DNA from: an uncultured Sphingomonadaceae bacterium
GTDB taxonomy: Bacteria > Pseudomonadota > Alphaproteobacteria > Sphingomonadales > Sphingomonadaceae
Length of the DNA stretch: 64,000 nucleotides
Assembly: GCA_947497455.1 (NCBI GenBank)
Contig: CANMGU010000001.1
Span: 1,302,001 to 1,366,000, forward strand
Reading direction: 5' to 3'
The notes below the pieces were generated by a model, which did not search any database, was not told the origin of the DNA, and saw only the letters and a program-made list of their open reading frames with translations. A program made the translations under genes and the position numbers. Shown here piece after piece: positions 1 through 9,170 of the stretch. The first letter of the stretch is position 1. Each line of letters begins with the position of its first letter.

Positions 1-713
1 CGATCCGCGGCACCATCACGTTCCGAAATTCCGCCACCACGAGTGCCGTACATCCCGACCGCATGCACTTCGTCGCAATAGGTGAGGGCGTTATATTTGT
101 CTGCGAGGTCGCAAATATCGTGCAATGGGGCAACATCCCCATCCATGGAGTAAATGCTCTCGAAAGCGATTAATTTTGGTGCATCAGATTCTTCTGCGGC
201 AAGCAATTCTTCGAGATGCTCAAGATCATTGTGCCGAAAGATGCGTTTTTCGCATCCGCTATTTTTGATGCCCGCAATCATTGAAGCATGGTTCAATTCA
301 TCGGAGAAAATGATGCAACCGGGCAGTATTTTTGTAAGTGTCGATAGCGTGGCTTCATTGGAAACATAGCCTGAGGTAAAAAGCAAAGCTCCAGATTTGC
401 CGTGCAATTCCGCTAGCTCGTTTTCAAGCTCGACATGATAGTGGGTGTTGCCGCCAATATTGCGCGTGCCACCGGAGCCTGCGCCAACGTCATGCAACGC
501 TTCTTCCATGGCAGCGATCACATCGGGATGCTGCCCCATCGCGAGATAATCGTTGGAGCACCAGACGGTTACCGGTTTTGGCCCGTTGTGATGAGCAAAA
601 CAGCGAGCGTTAGGAAAAGTTCCTTTATTCCGTAAGATATCGATAAAAACCCGATAGCGGCCTTCACTGTGAAGACGGTCAATCGCTTGAGAAAAAACCT
701 TGTCGTAATCCAC
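1..713 (-). CDS. hemA: 5-aminolevulinate synthase, partial (C-terminus beyond window)
   Basis: PLP enzyme that condenses glycine with succinyl-CoA to 5-aminolevulinate, the first step of haem synthesis by the Shemin (C4) route used in Alphaproteobacteria. I translated it from a GTG at 713 (VDYDKVFSQ...), preceded by an AGGGAA-type ribosome binding site. About 237 codons are visible out of roughly 400 in the family. Recognisable pieces are [22 protein letters not shown], the [10 protein letters not shown] region and [11 protein letters not shown]. The catalytic PLP lysine lies past the window edge, so completeness cannot be judged. Its haem product would also serve the H-NOX protein encoded at 9171-9701, but no regulatory link is visible. 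Confidence 0.93.
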   Translation of the reverse strand, partial: MDYDKVFSQAIDRLHSEGRYRVFIDILRNKGTFPNARCFAHHNGPKPVTVWCSNDYLAMGQHPDVIAAMEEALHDVGAGSGGTRNIGGNTHYHVELENELAELHGKSGALLFTSGYVSNEATLSTLTKILPGCIIFSDELNHASMIAGIKNSGCEKRIFRHNDLEHLEELLAAEESDAPKLIAFESIYSMDGDVAPLHDICDLADKYNALTYCDEVHAVGMYGTRGGGISERDGAAD

Positions 714-821
714 TTTAGACTATTCCCTGTTCCATATTCTTACCAAGCGATCCTATGAAATGGCCATTAACGACCTTTTTTCTTAATTTCCAGCGCGAAC
801 CACTCGCAATAAGCGCTACAC

Positions 822-1631
822 TTACAACGCCTCCAGTGTGGTAAGCCCAAATGTCTCCAGCGCTGATTGATAGGAGGATAGTTGTTCGACGGAGCCGGTT
901 GTCACAAAAACCCCGTTTTTCGGTGATTTTGGCCACGATACATGCCGGGTAAGATCAGCAATCCGTCTTGCAATCCCTGGTGATCCATCAATAAATTGAA
1001 TATCTCTAACAAAAGATTTCTGCAACTCGTCTTGCACCAATGGGAAATGCGTACAGGCCAAAATAACCGTGTCAATTTGATCGCCATATTCCTGTTCTGT
1101 GAGACCGGAAACCGCCTTGGCTATGATTTTGGGGTCTGGCACCTCATCGCGTAACCTGGCTTCGGCAGCGTAGACAAGATCTGGTGCGCCAAATCTCAGA
1201 ATTTTCTTATCTGCTGCGAACTCTGCGGCCAATCTGTCGACATAGGGTTGCCGGATCGTGGCCTTCGTGCCGAGAAGGCCAATGACGCCTGTCTTCGTCA
1301 TCTGGCTGGCGGGCTTTATCGCTGGTACAGTGCCGACGACCGGGATATCCAGAACGGACCGGACCACATCCAGCGCTATAGTCGATGCGGTATTGCATGC
1401 GATTGTCACCAATTGCGGTTTATAGCGTTCTACCAAACGCCCTAAAAGCAACGGAATGCGGGTGGAAAGCTCTTCTTCTGATTTCATTCCGTAGGGCATG
1501 CCAGCATAATCCGCAGCGTAAATAATTGGTGCGGTGGGCATTAGTTTTTGCGACTCTCGCAAAATGGAGAGCCCCCCGATACCCGTATCAAAAAACAATA
1601 GTGGTGCTGTTGCTTGTTCGGCTTTCATCAC
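822..1631 (-). CDS. murI: Glutamate racemase
   Basis: Cofactor-independent racemase that makes D-glutamate for peptidoglycan in the cytoplasm. At 269 aa it has the usual family length. It carries FDTGIGGL near the N-terminus (the usual FDSGVGGL motif with Thr for Ser) and both catalytic-cysteine motifs, ACNTAS and ACTHFPL. Two adjacent ATGs are possible starts (MMKAEQ). It is divergent from plsY and lies about 110 nt upstream of hemA on the same strand. Confidence 0.95.
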   Translation of the reverse strand: MMKAEQATAPLLFFDTGIGGLSILRESQKLMPTAPIIYAADYAGMPYGMKSEEELSTRIPLLLGRLVERYKPQLVTIACNTASTIALDVVRSVLDIPVVGTVPAIKPASQMTKTGVIGLLGTKATIRQPYVDRLAAEFAADKKILRFGAPDLVYAAEARLRDEVPDPKIIAKAVSGLTEQEYGDQIDTVILACTHFPLVQDELQKSFVRDIQFIDGSPGIARRIADLTRHVSWPKSPKNGVFVTTGSVEQLSSYQSALETFGLTTLEAL

Positions 1632-1775
1632 GTCCCTTAAGCACGGTTAACACAAGGCATCAACTGTCTCAGCTGATCCTACAACCAATTGAACTTACCT
1701 GTTTTTACAACGCAAAAGCCTTGCTCAATTGCTTTCTTACAGATAGCTCCCGGAAATCAAAGGGGATTTGATACG

Positions 1776-2369
1776 ATGCAATCCATGTGGATTGAACCAA
1801 TTCTAGCTGTTTTCGTCGGCTATATGCTGGGTGCAATACCGTTCGGCCTGCTGTTAACACGGTTAACAGGTGGTGGTGATTTGCGGGATATTGGATCGGG
1901 AAATATTGGTGCGACCAATGTTTTGCGGACAGGTAACAAGGCGATTGCCGCGCTGACACTTTTACTGGATGTTGGCAAAGGGGCTGTGGCGGTACTGATT
2001 GCGGCGAGTGTATTCGACGGATTGGGCGTGTTGGCGGGCATGGGCGCCTTTCTAGGGCATCTTTATCCGGTCTGGCTGAAATTCAAGGGTGGCAAAGGGG
2101 TCGCCACTTTGTTGGGTATCGTTGCCGCATTGGCCCCGGTCTTGGGCATAGTATTTGCAGTTACCTGGCTCGGCGGCCTACTAATCTTGAGATATTCTTC
2201 GGTCAGCGGTATGCTTGCGGCGCTTTCGGTGCCCGTTACGGCAGTAATAGTCGGCCTCTATTCCTGGATACCGATGTTTATTGGTTTTGCGTTGCTTGTA
2301 ATCTGGAAACACCGCGCTAATATCGAACGCCTGATGGCAGGCGAAGAGCCCAAAGTCGGAGCCTCCTGA
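1776..2369 (+). CDS. plsY: Acyl-phosphate:glycerol-3-phosphate acyltransferase PlsY
   Basis: Integral membrane acyltransferase that makes lysophosphatidic acid from acyl-phosphate and glycerol-3-phosphate, the first step of phospholipid synthesis. The 197-aa product shows the three PlsY loop motifs: GSGNIGATN, GHLYPVWLKFKGGKGVAT and a C-terminal KHRANIERL segment, between about five hydrophobic helices. The reading frame is open upstream to 1689, but I chose ATG 1776 because AGGGGAT lies about 10 nt before it and the protein then begins just before the first helix, as in the family. dprA starts 29 nt downstream, so the two are probably co-transcribed. Confidence 0.94.
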   Translation: MQSMWIEPILAVFVGYMLGAIPFGLLLTRLTGGGDLRDIGSGNIGATNVLRTGNKAIAALTLLLDVGKGAVAVLIAASVFDGLGVLAGMGAFLGHLYPVWLKFKGGKGVATLLGIVAALAPVLGIVFAVTWLGGLLILRYSSVSGMLAALSVPVTAVIVGLYSWIPMFIGFALLVIWKHRANIERLMAGEEPKVGAS

Positions 2370-2398
2370 ATTCCCCCAACCGTTACACGGTATATAGC

Positions 2399-3511
2399 AT
2401 GGAAGATAAATTTGATCGGCTGAGGTTGATTCGATCCGCCAATATCGGTCCGGTGAGCTATCGGCAGCTCATCAACCGCTTTGGCTCGGCCAGCAATGCC
2501 TTGGAAATGATACCGGAACTGGCATCACGTGGCGGAAGCAGAGCGCCGCGTCTAGCTGATAAAACCGTCATCGAGGAAGAAATGCACGCGGTTGAAAAAC
2601 TCGGTGCCCGCTATCTGTTCCTCGGCGATGCTGATTATCCCCATCTGCTCGCAGAACTGAGTAACGCACCTCCGGCGATGATCTACCGCGGCAATCTCTC
2701 GCTACTCAAAAAACCCATGATTGCGATTGTTGGTGCTCGTAATGCATCGGCTGCCGCCTGCCGCTTTGCCAGGGATTTGGCCAATGGCTTGATAAGCGAA
2801 GGCATTTCTGTTGTTTCCGGTCTTGCCCGAGGCATTGATACCGCCGCCCATCAGGGCTCTGTTGCGCAATCCGCGGTCGCGGTTATTGCCGGCGGAATCG
2901 ACATTCACTATCCGCCTGAAAATGAACAGTTACAGCAGCAGATTGCTCGAGAGGGCCTGTTATTGGCGGAGCAACCGCCCGCCACTGAACCAAAAGCCCG
3001 ACACTTTCCTTATCGCAATCGGATCATCGCGGGCGTATCTCGCGGAACCGTTGTGGTCGAAGCCGCACCGAAATCAGGATCCCTGATCACTGCCCGACTG
3101 GCGGCAGAGACCGGACGTCACGTCATGGCTGTTCCAGGTTCTCCTCTCGATCCGCGATCCAATGGCTGTAATGGACTGATCCGCGAAGGTGCAACTCTAA
3201 TCCAGTCAGTCGACGATGTGATTGAGTTGATCAGCCATTTCGATGATCGCGCCGCCGGCATAAATATTCCTGATGATCGCTTGGAAGCACCGGATGATGC
3301 AACATGGGTGCAAGGGGTGTCAGCGGAAGATATTGGCGACAAGGAACGGCACGCGCTTATGGCACTGCTCGGCATGACTCCTGTTTCCGTCGATGAGCTT
3401 GTTCGGCAATCACAGCTTTCCGCGGCATCAGTGCAAATGGCCTTGCTGGAGTTGGAACTTGCTGGTCGATTGACTCGCCATGCTGGCGCGCGTGTAAGTT
3501 TGCCTAGTTGA
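2399..3511 (+). CDS. dprA: DNA-processing protein DprA
   Basis: Single-strand DNA binding protein that loads RecA onto incoming DNA in natural transformation. The 370-aa product has an N-terminal helical region (about 1-75), a Rossmann-type DprA/Smf core with GARNASAA, SGLARGIDTAAH, FPYRNRIIAG and SGSLITARLA motifs (about 80-290), and a C-terminal winged-helix segment (about 310-370) ending in LELELAGRLTRH. All core motifs look intact. No other competence genes are seen here. It follows plsY and precedes topA, an order common in Alphaproteobacteria. Confidence 0.94.
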   Translation: MEDKFDRLRLIRSANIGPVSYRQLINRFGSASNALEMIPELASRGGSRAPRLADKTVIEEEMHAVEKLGARYLFLGDADYPHLLAELSNAPPAMIYRGNLSLLKKPMIAIVGARNASAAACRFARDLANGLISEGISVVSGLARGIDTAAHQGSVAQSAVAVIAGGIDIHYPPENEQLQQQIAREGLLLAEQPPATEPKARHFPYRNRIIAGVSRGTVVVEAAPKSGSLITARLAAETGRHVMAVPGSPLDPRSNGCNGLIREGATLIQSVDDVIELISHFDDRAAGINIPDDRLEAPDDATWVQGVSAEDIGDKERHALMALLGMTPVSVDELVRQSQLSAASVQMALLELELAGRLTRHAGARVSLPS

Positions 3512-3622
3512 AATCCTGCAAAATTCGGCTAAACGGCATTTTCGTCGATCAAGGGCTTGACGAACGTCTAACTTGTGCAACAGCCTCGCGCGTATACGTG
3601 AGACAAATGAAAATCGGAAAAT

Positions 3623-6193
3623 ATGCAATTAGTAATCGTTGAGTCACCCGCCAAAGCGAAAACAATCGAAAAATATCTGGGGTCGGATTTCAAGGTATTG
3701 GCTTCCTACGGCCATATCCGCGACTTGCCGCCCAAAGATGGTTCCGTTGATCCCGATGATGGCTTCTCGATGGTCTGGCAGCCTTATTCGGATAAAACGA
3801 AACAACTGAAAGCCATTACCGACGAATCCAAAAAGGCGACGCGCCTTGTGCTCGCGACTGACCCTGACCGGGAAGGCGAAGCGATTAGTTGGCATGTGCT
3901 CGAGGTTTTGAAGAAGAAAAAGGCGCTGCCTGAAAAAGTTGATCGTGTCACGTTTAACGCGATTACCAAAGCTGCTGTGACCGATGCTATGGCGCATCCG
4001 CGGACGCTGGATGATGACCTAATCGACGCTTATCGCGCCCGCCGCGCACTAGATTATCTTGTCGGCTTTACCTTGTCGCCAGTGTTGTGGCGCAAATTGC
4101 CTGGCGCCAAATCCGCTGGCCGTGTGCAATCTGTAGCCTTGCGTCTGATTGTCGAGCGCGAGCGTGAAATTGAAGTTTTCAATCCGCAGGAATATTGGTC
4201 GATTACATCTCAGATGGAGCAGGGCGGTCAGGCCTTTGAAGCGCGTCTCACCATCCATCAGGGCAAAAAGCTTGGTAAGATGGATCTGTCGAACGAGGCA
4301 GAAGCATCGGTTGCCAAGACAGCGGTTGAGAACGGCCTTTTCACAATTGAGACGGTTGAAACCAAACCGCTGTCCCGCAATCCACCACCACCATTTACAA
4401 CCTCGACATTGCAGCAGGAAGCGGCACGCAAACTCGGATATTCGGCCAGTCACACAATGCGGATTGCTCAGCAGCTTTATGAAGATGGTGCGATCACCTA
4501 TATGCGTACCGATGGCGTTCAGATGGATGACAGCGCTATTTCTGCGGCACGCAAGGCGATTTCTGATCGCTATGACGCCAGCTATGTCCCCGACAAGCCG
4601 CGTATCTACAAGTCGAAGGCGAAAAATGCGCAGGAGGCCCATGAAGCCATCCGTCCAACCAGCTTTACGCGGGATACAGTAGGAAGTGGCGATCACGCCA
4701 AATTGTACAGCTTGATTTTGAAACGCGCTATGGCCAGTCAGATGGCGGGCGCGCATCTGGAACGCACGACCATCGACATGCTGGACGGCACCGGTCAAAC
4801 TGGTTTGCGGGCAACCGGTCAAGTAGTGAAATTTCCCGGCTTTATGGCGCTATATGAAGAAGGACGCGACGACAGCAAGGATCAGGATGGCGGCTTGTTG
4901 CCTGCCATGGTGAAAGGCGACAGCCCGGCGAAGAAAACCGTCGAAGCCAACCAGCATTTCACCCAACCACCACCGCGCTATAGTGAAGCCAGTCTGGTTA
5001 AAAAGATGGAAGAACTCGGCATTGGTCGTCCCTCCACCTATGCATCGATCATCAAGACACTGAAAGACCGCGCTTATGTTCGCACCGAAGGAAATCGTTT
5101 CTTTGCAGAGGAGAGTGGGCGACTCCTAACAGGTTTTCTGGAAAGATTTTTCCAACGCTATGTCGCTTATGAATATACGGCAGAACTTGAGGACGAGCTC
5201 GACGAAGTTAGTGGTGGCCGCGCGGAATGGCAGAAAATACTCGAAGCTTTCTGGCATGACTTCAAGCCAAAGACGGCAGAGGTGATGGAAAAACTGCCGT
5301 CGGAGGTTACGGCAGAACTCGACAAGTTCCTCGAGCCCTATCTTTTCCCGGAAAAAGAGGATGGCAGCGATCCGCGTCTGTGTCCGCGCTGTAATGAAGG
5401 CAAGCTGGCACTCCGAGGCGGACGATTTGGGGCTTTTGTGGCCTGTTCCAACTATCCCGACTGCAAATATACACGGCGCTTTGCCCAGGGCGGTGGTGCC
5501 AATGCTGACGAGGATGAAGGCCCTCAGGACCTTGGGGTCGATCCCGATACGGATGAGAAAATTACCAAGATGGTTGGGCGCTTTGGTCCCTATGTCCAGC
5601 GCGGCGAAGGCAAGGAAGCGAAACGTTCTTCTATTCCCAAAGATGTTCCGGCAGGAGATTTCGGCTTGGAATGGGCGCTAAAACTACTATCCCTGCCACG
5701 TGAAGTCGGCATGCATCCGGAAACCGGTAAAGAGGTCAACGCACAAATTGGCCGTTATGGCCCTTATTTGAGCCATGACGGCAAATCCGCGCGACTTGAA
5801 AATACCTTGGAAGTGTTTGAAATCGGTATGAACGCAGCGGTAGCCAAGCTCGCAGACGCCGCGAAAAATGGCAAAGGCGGGCGCAGAGGCGCTGAGCCAC
5901 TCAAGATCATGGGCAAACACCCGCGCACAGAAGAAGAAATCAAACTGATGGACGGTCGCTATGGTCCCTATGTAACTGACGGTACCACTAATGCTTCACT
6001 GCCCAAGACAGTGGATAAGGATCAGCTAACCCTTGAAGAAGCCGCGCAGTTGATTGATGATCGTGCTGCTAAGGGCCCGGCCAAGAAGCGCAAGAAAAAG
6101 GCTGCTCCCAAAAAGAAAGCAGCAACCAAGAAAAAGCCAGCCGCAAAGAAGAAGCCGGCAGCCAAAAAGACCGTGAAGGCCAAAGCGGAATAG
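3623..6193 (+). CDS. topA: DNA topoisomerase I
   Basis: Type IA topoisomerase that relaxes negative supercoils. The 856-aa product begins with a Toprim domain (IVESPAKAKTIEKYL; acidic motif ATDPDREGE). The catalytic tyrosine is Tyr293 in ITYMRTDG. A four-cysteine zinc ribbon starts at Cys587 (CPRCNEG, then CSNYPDC), followed by three repeats of the GRFGPYV/GRYGPYV type. It ends in a strongly basic Lys/Ala/Pro tail (about 823-856), typical of proteobacterial TopA and probably a nonspecific DNA or RNA polymerase contact. Start ATG 3623 is 111 nt after dprA. Confidence 0.97.
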   Translation: MQLVIVESPAKAKTIEKYLGSDFKVLASYGHIRDLPPKDGSVDPDDGFSMVWQPYSDKTKQLKAITDESKKATRLVLATDPDREGEAISWHVLEVLKKKKALPEKVDRVTFNAITKAAVTDAMAHPRTLDDDLIDAYRARRALDYLVGFTLSPVLWRKLPGAKSAGRVQSVALRLIVEREREIEVFNPQEYWSITSQMEQGGQAFEARLTIHQGKKLGKMDLSNEAEASVAKTAVENGLFTIETVETKPLSRNPPPPFTTSTLQQEAARKLGYSASHTMRIAQQLYEDGAITYMRTDGVQMDDSAISAARKAISDRYDASYVPDKPRIYKSKAKNAQEAHEAIRPTSFTRDTVGSGDHAKLYSLILKRAMASQMAGAHLERTTIDMLDGTGQTGLRATGQVVKFPGFMALYEEGRDDSKDQDGGLLPAMVKGDSPAKKTVEANQHFTQPPPRYSEASLVKKMEELGIGRPSTYASIIKTLKDRAYVRTEGNRFFAEESGRLLTGFLERFFQRYVAYEYTAELEDELDEVSGGRAEWQKILEAFWHDFKPKTAEVMEKLPSEVTAELDKFLEPYLFPEKEDGSDPRLCPRCNEGKLALRGGRFGAFVACSNYPDCKYTRRFAQGGGANADEDEGPQDLGVDPDTDEKITKMVGRFGPYVQRGEGKEAKRSSIPKDVPAGDFGLEWALKLLSLPREVGMHPETGKEVNAQIGRYGPYLSHDGKSARLENTLEVFEIGMNAAVAKLADAAKNGKGGRRGAEPLKIMGKHPRTEEEIKLMDGRYGPYVTDGTTNASLPKTVDKDQLTLEEAAQLIDDRAAKGPAKKRKKKAAPKKKAATKKKPAAKKKPAAKKTVKAKAE

Positions 6194-6288
6194 GGGGCAG
6201 GTTCCCTTGTTGAGAGTGAATGCCCACTTTGGAAATATGGTGGACATTTGAGTGCGGTTGCATTGAACATATTTTGGTCAGTGAATGG

Positions 6289-6588
6289 TCAAGCCATTAC
6301 AGGGCACAAAGTGGGTAAAGCAGAATATCGTTCCAGGACCCAATTTACATGTTCCCAATATGCCTTGCTGGTTCGTCCAGACAGCCAATTATCGATCATG
6401 TCTGCAGATAGTTCCGGAGGGCAAATATGAAAGTTCGAACGAACGAGCTTTGATGTTCCCACTCCGGTTCGCTTTTTTCCTGCTCTAATTTGATCCAATG
6501 CATCTGGATCGACTGTGTATTTGTAACGTTTTATGAAACTATTCTGCTGAATAATGTTGGCTTGTGCATAAAAACAAGAATCTGGCAT
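6289..6588 (-). CDS. Hypothetical small protein, possibly DNA-binding
   Basis: A 99-codon frame with no clear ribosome binding site. The middle (IRAGKKRTGVGTSKLVR) and the later part (ADMIDNWLSGRTSKAYWEHV) resemble helix-turn-helix segments of small uncharacterised proteins, a resemblance from memory only. It could be a degenerate remnant or a chance frame in an AT-rich spacer. No function is assigned. Confidence 0.3.
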   Translation of the reverse strand: MPDSCFYAQANIIQQNSFIKRYKYTVDPDALDQIRAGKKRTGVGTSKLVRSNFHICPPELSADMIDNWLSGRTSKAYWEHVNWVLERYSALPTLCPVMA

Positions 6589-6747
6589 AGCTGTTTTCCG
6601 ATATCTGCTAGTTAAAAACTAGATCTCACGATCTGATATCGTAATCAGCAAACTATATGCCATAAACTATATTTTCCAATATATCAGATGTTAATATTAT
6701 GATTATATAATTAACCATTATAAACTTACTTGCGAAACGCATTTTAT

Positions 6748-6760
6748 TCGCAAAATGCGA
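6748..6760. promoter_or_regulatory. LuxO-type operator box upstream of the PAP2 gene
   Basis: TCGCA-AAA-TGCGA is a perfect 13-bp palindrome fitting TYGCA-WWW-TGCRA. It sits inside a larger inverted repeat (CGCATTTT at 6738-6745, AAAATGCG at 6752-6759). Degenerate copies flank it at 6730-6742 and 6770-6782, spaced 18 and 22 bp centre to centre, close to two helical turns. It lies about 80 bp upstream of the sigma-54 promoter, a normal enhancer distance. The likely ligand is the LuxO-like activator encoded at 7733-9166 (inference). Confidence 0.7.
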
Positions 6761-6835
6761 TATAATTCTTCGCAATCTGAAATTAATTCATTCCACTGCT
6801 TTTTTAAGTCACTGAATAAATGCGCTTTTCCGGTT

Positions 6836-6851
6836 TGGCATGAGCATTGCT
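6836..6851 (+). promoter_or_regulatory. Sigma-54 promoter of the PAP2 gene
   Basis: TGGCATG-AGCA-TTGCT, with GG and GC separated by exactly 10 nt, matches the RpoN consensus TGGCACG-N4-TTGCW. The predicted start is near 6862, giving a leader of about 70 nt before the TTG at 6933. Confidence 0.8.
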
Positions 6852-6932
6852 CATCCTGTCATCACTATCGGCCAACGTCTCCCAAGCAAAGGAGGCCATG
6901 ATTGATGTCGTAAGCAATGACAGGAGTGTGAA

Positions 6933-7643
6933 TTGGATCAGAGTATTACATTATGGTTCGGAGAGCTGCTAGGCAGCTTTGAGCTGTTCGACGAAGCTGT
7001 TCTTACCATTTCCGCAAGCCACCTTGTTAAGGGCGGGACGCTGGTGGCAATTCTACTCTATATTTGGATAGCTAAGCCCGGTCAGTTTTGGATCGCCGAA
7101 AGCAAGACCCAGTTTCAAAACAGAGCTGCTATCATGGGAGCTCTTTTGGCCAGCGTTTTTGCTGAGATATTCGCTCTGATTTTGTCTCGGATCACAGATT
7201 TTAGACTAAGGCCTTTCCTAGAAGGGGCACTTGACCTGCAGGTGCCCGAACGTCTGCAACTGCTCAGCTCAGACATGATGAGCAGCAGCTCGTTTCCAAG
7301 CGATCACGCTATCCTATTTTTTGCGATTGTGGGTGCCATATTCATGGTATCGCGGAGGCTAGGAACTTTTGCTTTTGTTTATTGCAGCATTTTTATCGCC
7401 TTGCCGCGGATCTATCTTGGGTTGCACTATGCCAGCGACATATTGGTTGGGGCGGCTATTGGCCTCTTTTTTGCTGTAGCGGGCATCAAATTGTTCCAAA
7501 ATTCCAAAGCAATGCAATGGGGAATTCAGTGGTCCTATTCACATCCTGCGTGGTTCTATCCGGTGTTTTTCCTGTTTTTGTATCAGGTCGCCACAATGCT
7601 GGAAGACGTGCGTGCATTTGCGCAATTGCTTAAATTTTTCTAA
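6933..7643 (+). CDS. PAP2-family membrane phosphatase
   Basis: Probable lipid phosphatase, for example of undecaprenyl pyrophosphate or another polyprenyl phosphate carrier; the substrate is not shown by sequence. The 236-aa product has about six hydrophobic segments and the three PAP2 motifs: a basic/RP segment (SRITDFRLRPF), SFPSDHA, and PRIYLGLHYASD, which supplies the His-Asp pair. The start is TTG 6933, with CAGGAG 7 nt upstream. It has its own sigma-54 promoter and operator boxes like those of the EPS genes, so a role in recycling the EPS lipid carrier is plausible. It converges on the response regulator gene. Confidence 0.88.
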   Translation: MDQSITLWFGELLGSFELFDEAVLTISASHLVKGGTLVAILLYIWIAKPGQFWIAESKTQFQNRAAIMGALLASVFAEIFALILSRITDFRLRPFLEGALDLQVPERLQLLSSDMMSSSSFPSDHAILFFAIVGAIFMVSRRLGTFAFVYCSIFIALPRIYLGLHYASDILVGAAIGLFFAVAGIKLFQNSKAMQWGIQWSYSHPAWFYPVFFLFLYQVATMLEDVRAFAQLLKFF

Positions 7644-7671
7644 CCATATCTGAAACTTGAATGAGGAATAA

Positions 7672-7700
7672 AGACAGCAAAGCATTTTGTCTTGCTGTCT
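7672..7700. terminator. Bidirectional hairpin between convergent genes
   Basis: AGACAGCAA and TTGCTGTCT form perfect 9-bp arms around an 11-nt loop, in the 89-nt gap between the PAP2 gene and the response regulator. A T-containing run follows on both strands, so it may stop transcription from both sides. Confidence 0.6.
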
Positions 7701-7732
7701 CTATTTGTCGTTTGTGAGACAAGTAAATTATG

Positions 7733-9166
7733 TCAGAAATCAGCCGGCAAGCTGGAGGCCCATTTTTCCTTTTTTCGATATAGCGTCGATGGACTTACAC
7801 CCAGCTTTTTTGCTGCTTTAGTCAGGCTGCCGCCGCATTTTTGTACGGCGCGATCGACTAACAATCGCTCCACTTGATCGAGAGTCATATTGTCGAACTG
7901 ATCAATTCCCTTATTCTCGGAGAATTGATCTAACGGGATCTCGGAATTTTGATCTTGTAAATTGATAGACTGTACTTGCGGAGAAGCTGCAGTGAATTCC
8001 GAGACAATGGTTTCATCTAGTTCAGGTCCAGCAAACATCACGGCCGCACGTCGCATCAAATTTTGTAACTCACGCACATTGCCAGGCCAGGAATGCTGTT
8101 CGAATTTTTGAGCAAGTTGAGCATTAAGCGGTGAAAAACTTTTGCCTTCTTCGTTGGCAAACCGATCAAGAAAGCTATTTGCCAATAAAGTAATGTCATT
8201 ACCTCTTTCTCTAAGTGCTGGTAGATGAATAGGGACGACAGCCAATCGGTAATAAAGGTCTTCGCGAAAACGCCCATGCTGTACTTCGACGGAAGGGGTG
8301 CGGTTGGTTGCGCAGATAATCCGAACATCAACATTTTCTGCCTTGGTTGCGCCAACGCGCTGAACCGTTCCAGTCTGCAAAAAACGCAATAATTTCACCT
8401 GAAGCTTTAACTCCATTTCGCATATCTCATCAAGAAACAACGTTCCGCCATGGGCAGCCTGAACAGCGCCAACCCGATCGGAGATCGCCCCGGTAAATGA
8501 TCCTTTCAAATGGCCGAACAGCTCGGATTCAAGAAGATCTTCCGGAATTGCACCGCAGTTGATCGCAACAAATGGTTTTTTGGCGCGCGGTCCTGATTTG
8601 TGGATGGCATCGGCGCAAACCTCTTTGCCGGTGCCGCTCTCTCCGGTGATGAAGATTGTAGCTTTCGACTTTGCGACATTCTTAATTTGATTGTAGATCG
8701 ATTGCATAGGCTGGCTGGCCCCAATGAATCCGCCCAACGCGTCACTATCGATGTTTTCGTTAGAATGTTGAGCAGCAGCGGGCTTAGCCTCTCGTTTCGT
8801 TTCGGCTGCACCCTTTATGACAGTGACCAGGCGAGCTGGCGCCAGTGGTTTTACCATGAAATCATAAGCGCCCAGTCGCATGGCATCAATTGCGCGGTTT
8901 ATTGATCCATCAGCTGTTGCAACGATAATTGGTATGTCCTGAACAATATCAGGATTCTGTGCGAGCCAGTCCAGCCCATTGCCATCTGGCAGTTGCAAGT
9001 CGAGCAATACGGCAGAAAATTGCGCACGATTTTCTTGCAGCTGAGAATTGGCATCAGCCAAATTATCAACAATGAAGCTTTCAAACCCAGCTGACTCCAA
9101 ATGACCAGCATAAGCCATGGAAAGCGATGCAATATCCTCAATTATCAATATCTTATGATGGACCAT
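7733..9166 (-). CDS. LuxO-like sigma-54-dependent response regulator
   Basis: NtrC-class enhancer-binding activator of 477 aa. The receiver domain (about 1-120) has its phospho-acceptor at Asp56 (LLDLQLPDG). The AAA+ domain (about 145-380) has Walker A GESGTGKE (175-182), Walker B LFLDE (243-247) and an arginine-finger region FREDLYYRL. A C-terminal Fis-type helix-turn-helix (about 435-470) ends in KKLGVSPSTLYRKKE. The sigma-54 contact loop reads GSFTGA (222-227) instead of GAFTGA. Order and wording of the AAA+ motifs resemble Vibrio LuxO more than NtrC or PrsR. It is 4 nt downstream of the H-NOX gene under a sigma-54 promoter, so autoregulation is likely. Inferred targets are the EPS promoters carrying TYGCA-WWW-TGCRA boxes. 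Confidence 0.94.
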   Translation of the reverse strand: MVHHKILIIEDIASLSMAYAGHLESAGFESFIVDNLADANSQLQENRAQFSAVLLDLQLPDGNGLDWLAQNPDIVQDIPIIVATADGSINRAIDAMRLGAYDFMVKPLAPARLVTVIKGAAETKREAKPAAAQHSNENIDSDALGGFIGASQPMQSIYNQIKNVAKSKATIFITGESGTGKEVCADAIHKSGPRAKKPFVAINCGAIPEDLLESELFGHLKGSFTGAISDRVGAVQAAHGGTLFLDEICEMELKLQVKLLRFLQTGTVQRVGATKAENVDVRIICATNRTPSVEVQHGRFREDLYYRLAVVPIHLPALRERGNDITLLANSFLDRFANEEGKSFSPLNAQLAQKFEQHSWPGNVRELQNLMRRAAVMFAGPELDETIVSEFTAASPQVQSINLQDQNSEIPLDQFSENKGIDQFDNMTLDQVERLLVDRAVQKCGGSLTKAAKKLGVSPSTLYRKKEKWASSLPADF

Positions 9167-9170
9167 TTGA

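Larger units (their letters stand above)
6194..6932. other. 739-nt intergenic region between topA and the EPS locus
   Basis: This marks the border between housekeeping genes and the EPS locus. It holds one weak reverse-strand ORF (6289-6588, listed separately), then a very AT-rich stretch at about 6600-6730. After that come TTGCGAA/TTCGCAA boxes (6730-6782) and a sigma-54 promoter (6836-6851). An AGGAGG-preceded ATG at 6898 opens a 24-codon frame that overlaps the start of the PAP2 gene; this could be a leader peptide or chance. No tRNA or insertion element was recognised. Confidence 0.7.

Noticed and set aside
4049..4822. 257-codon minus-strand frame opposite topA
   Set aside because: It lies wholly inside the intact topA gene and its translation shows no known motif.
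6022..6270. Minus-strand frames encoding hydrophobic Phe/Leu/Ala-rich peptides
   Set aside because: They are the reverse complement of the Lys/Ala-rich TopA tail, which always yields Phe- and Leu-rich antisense frames.
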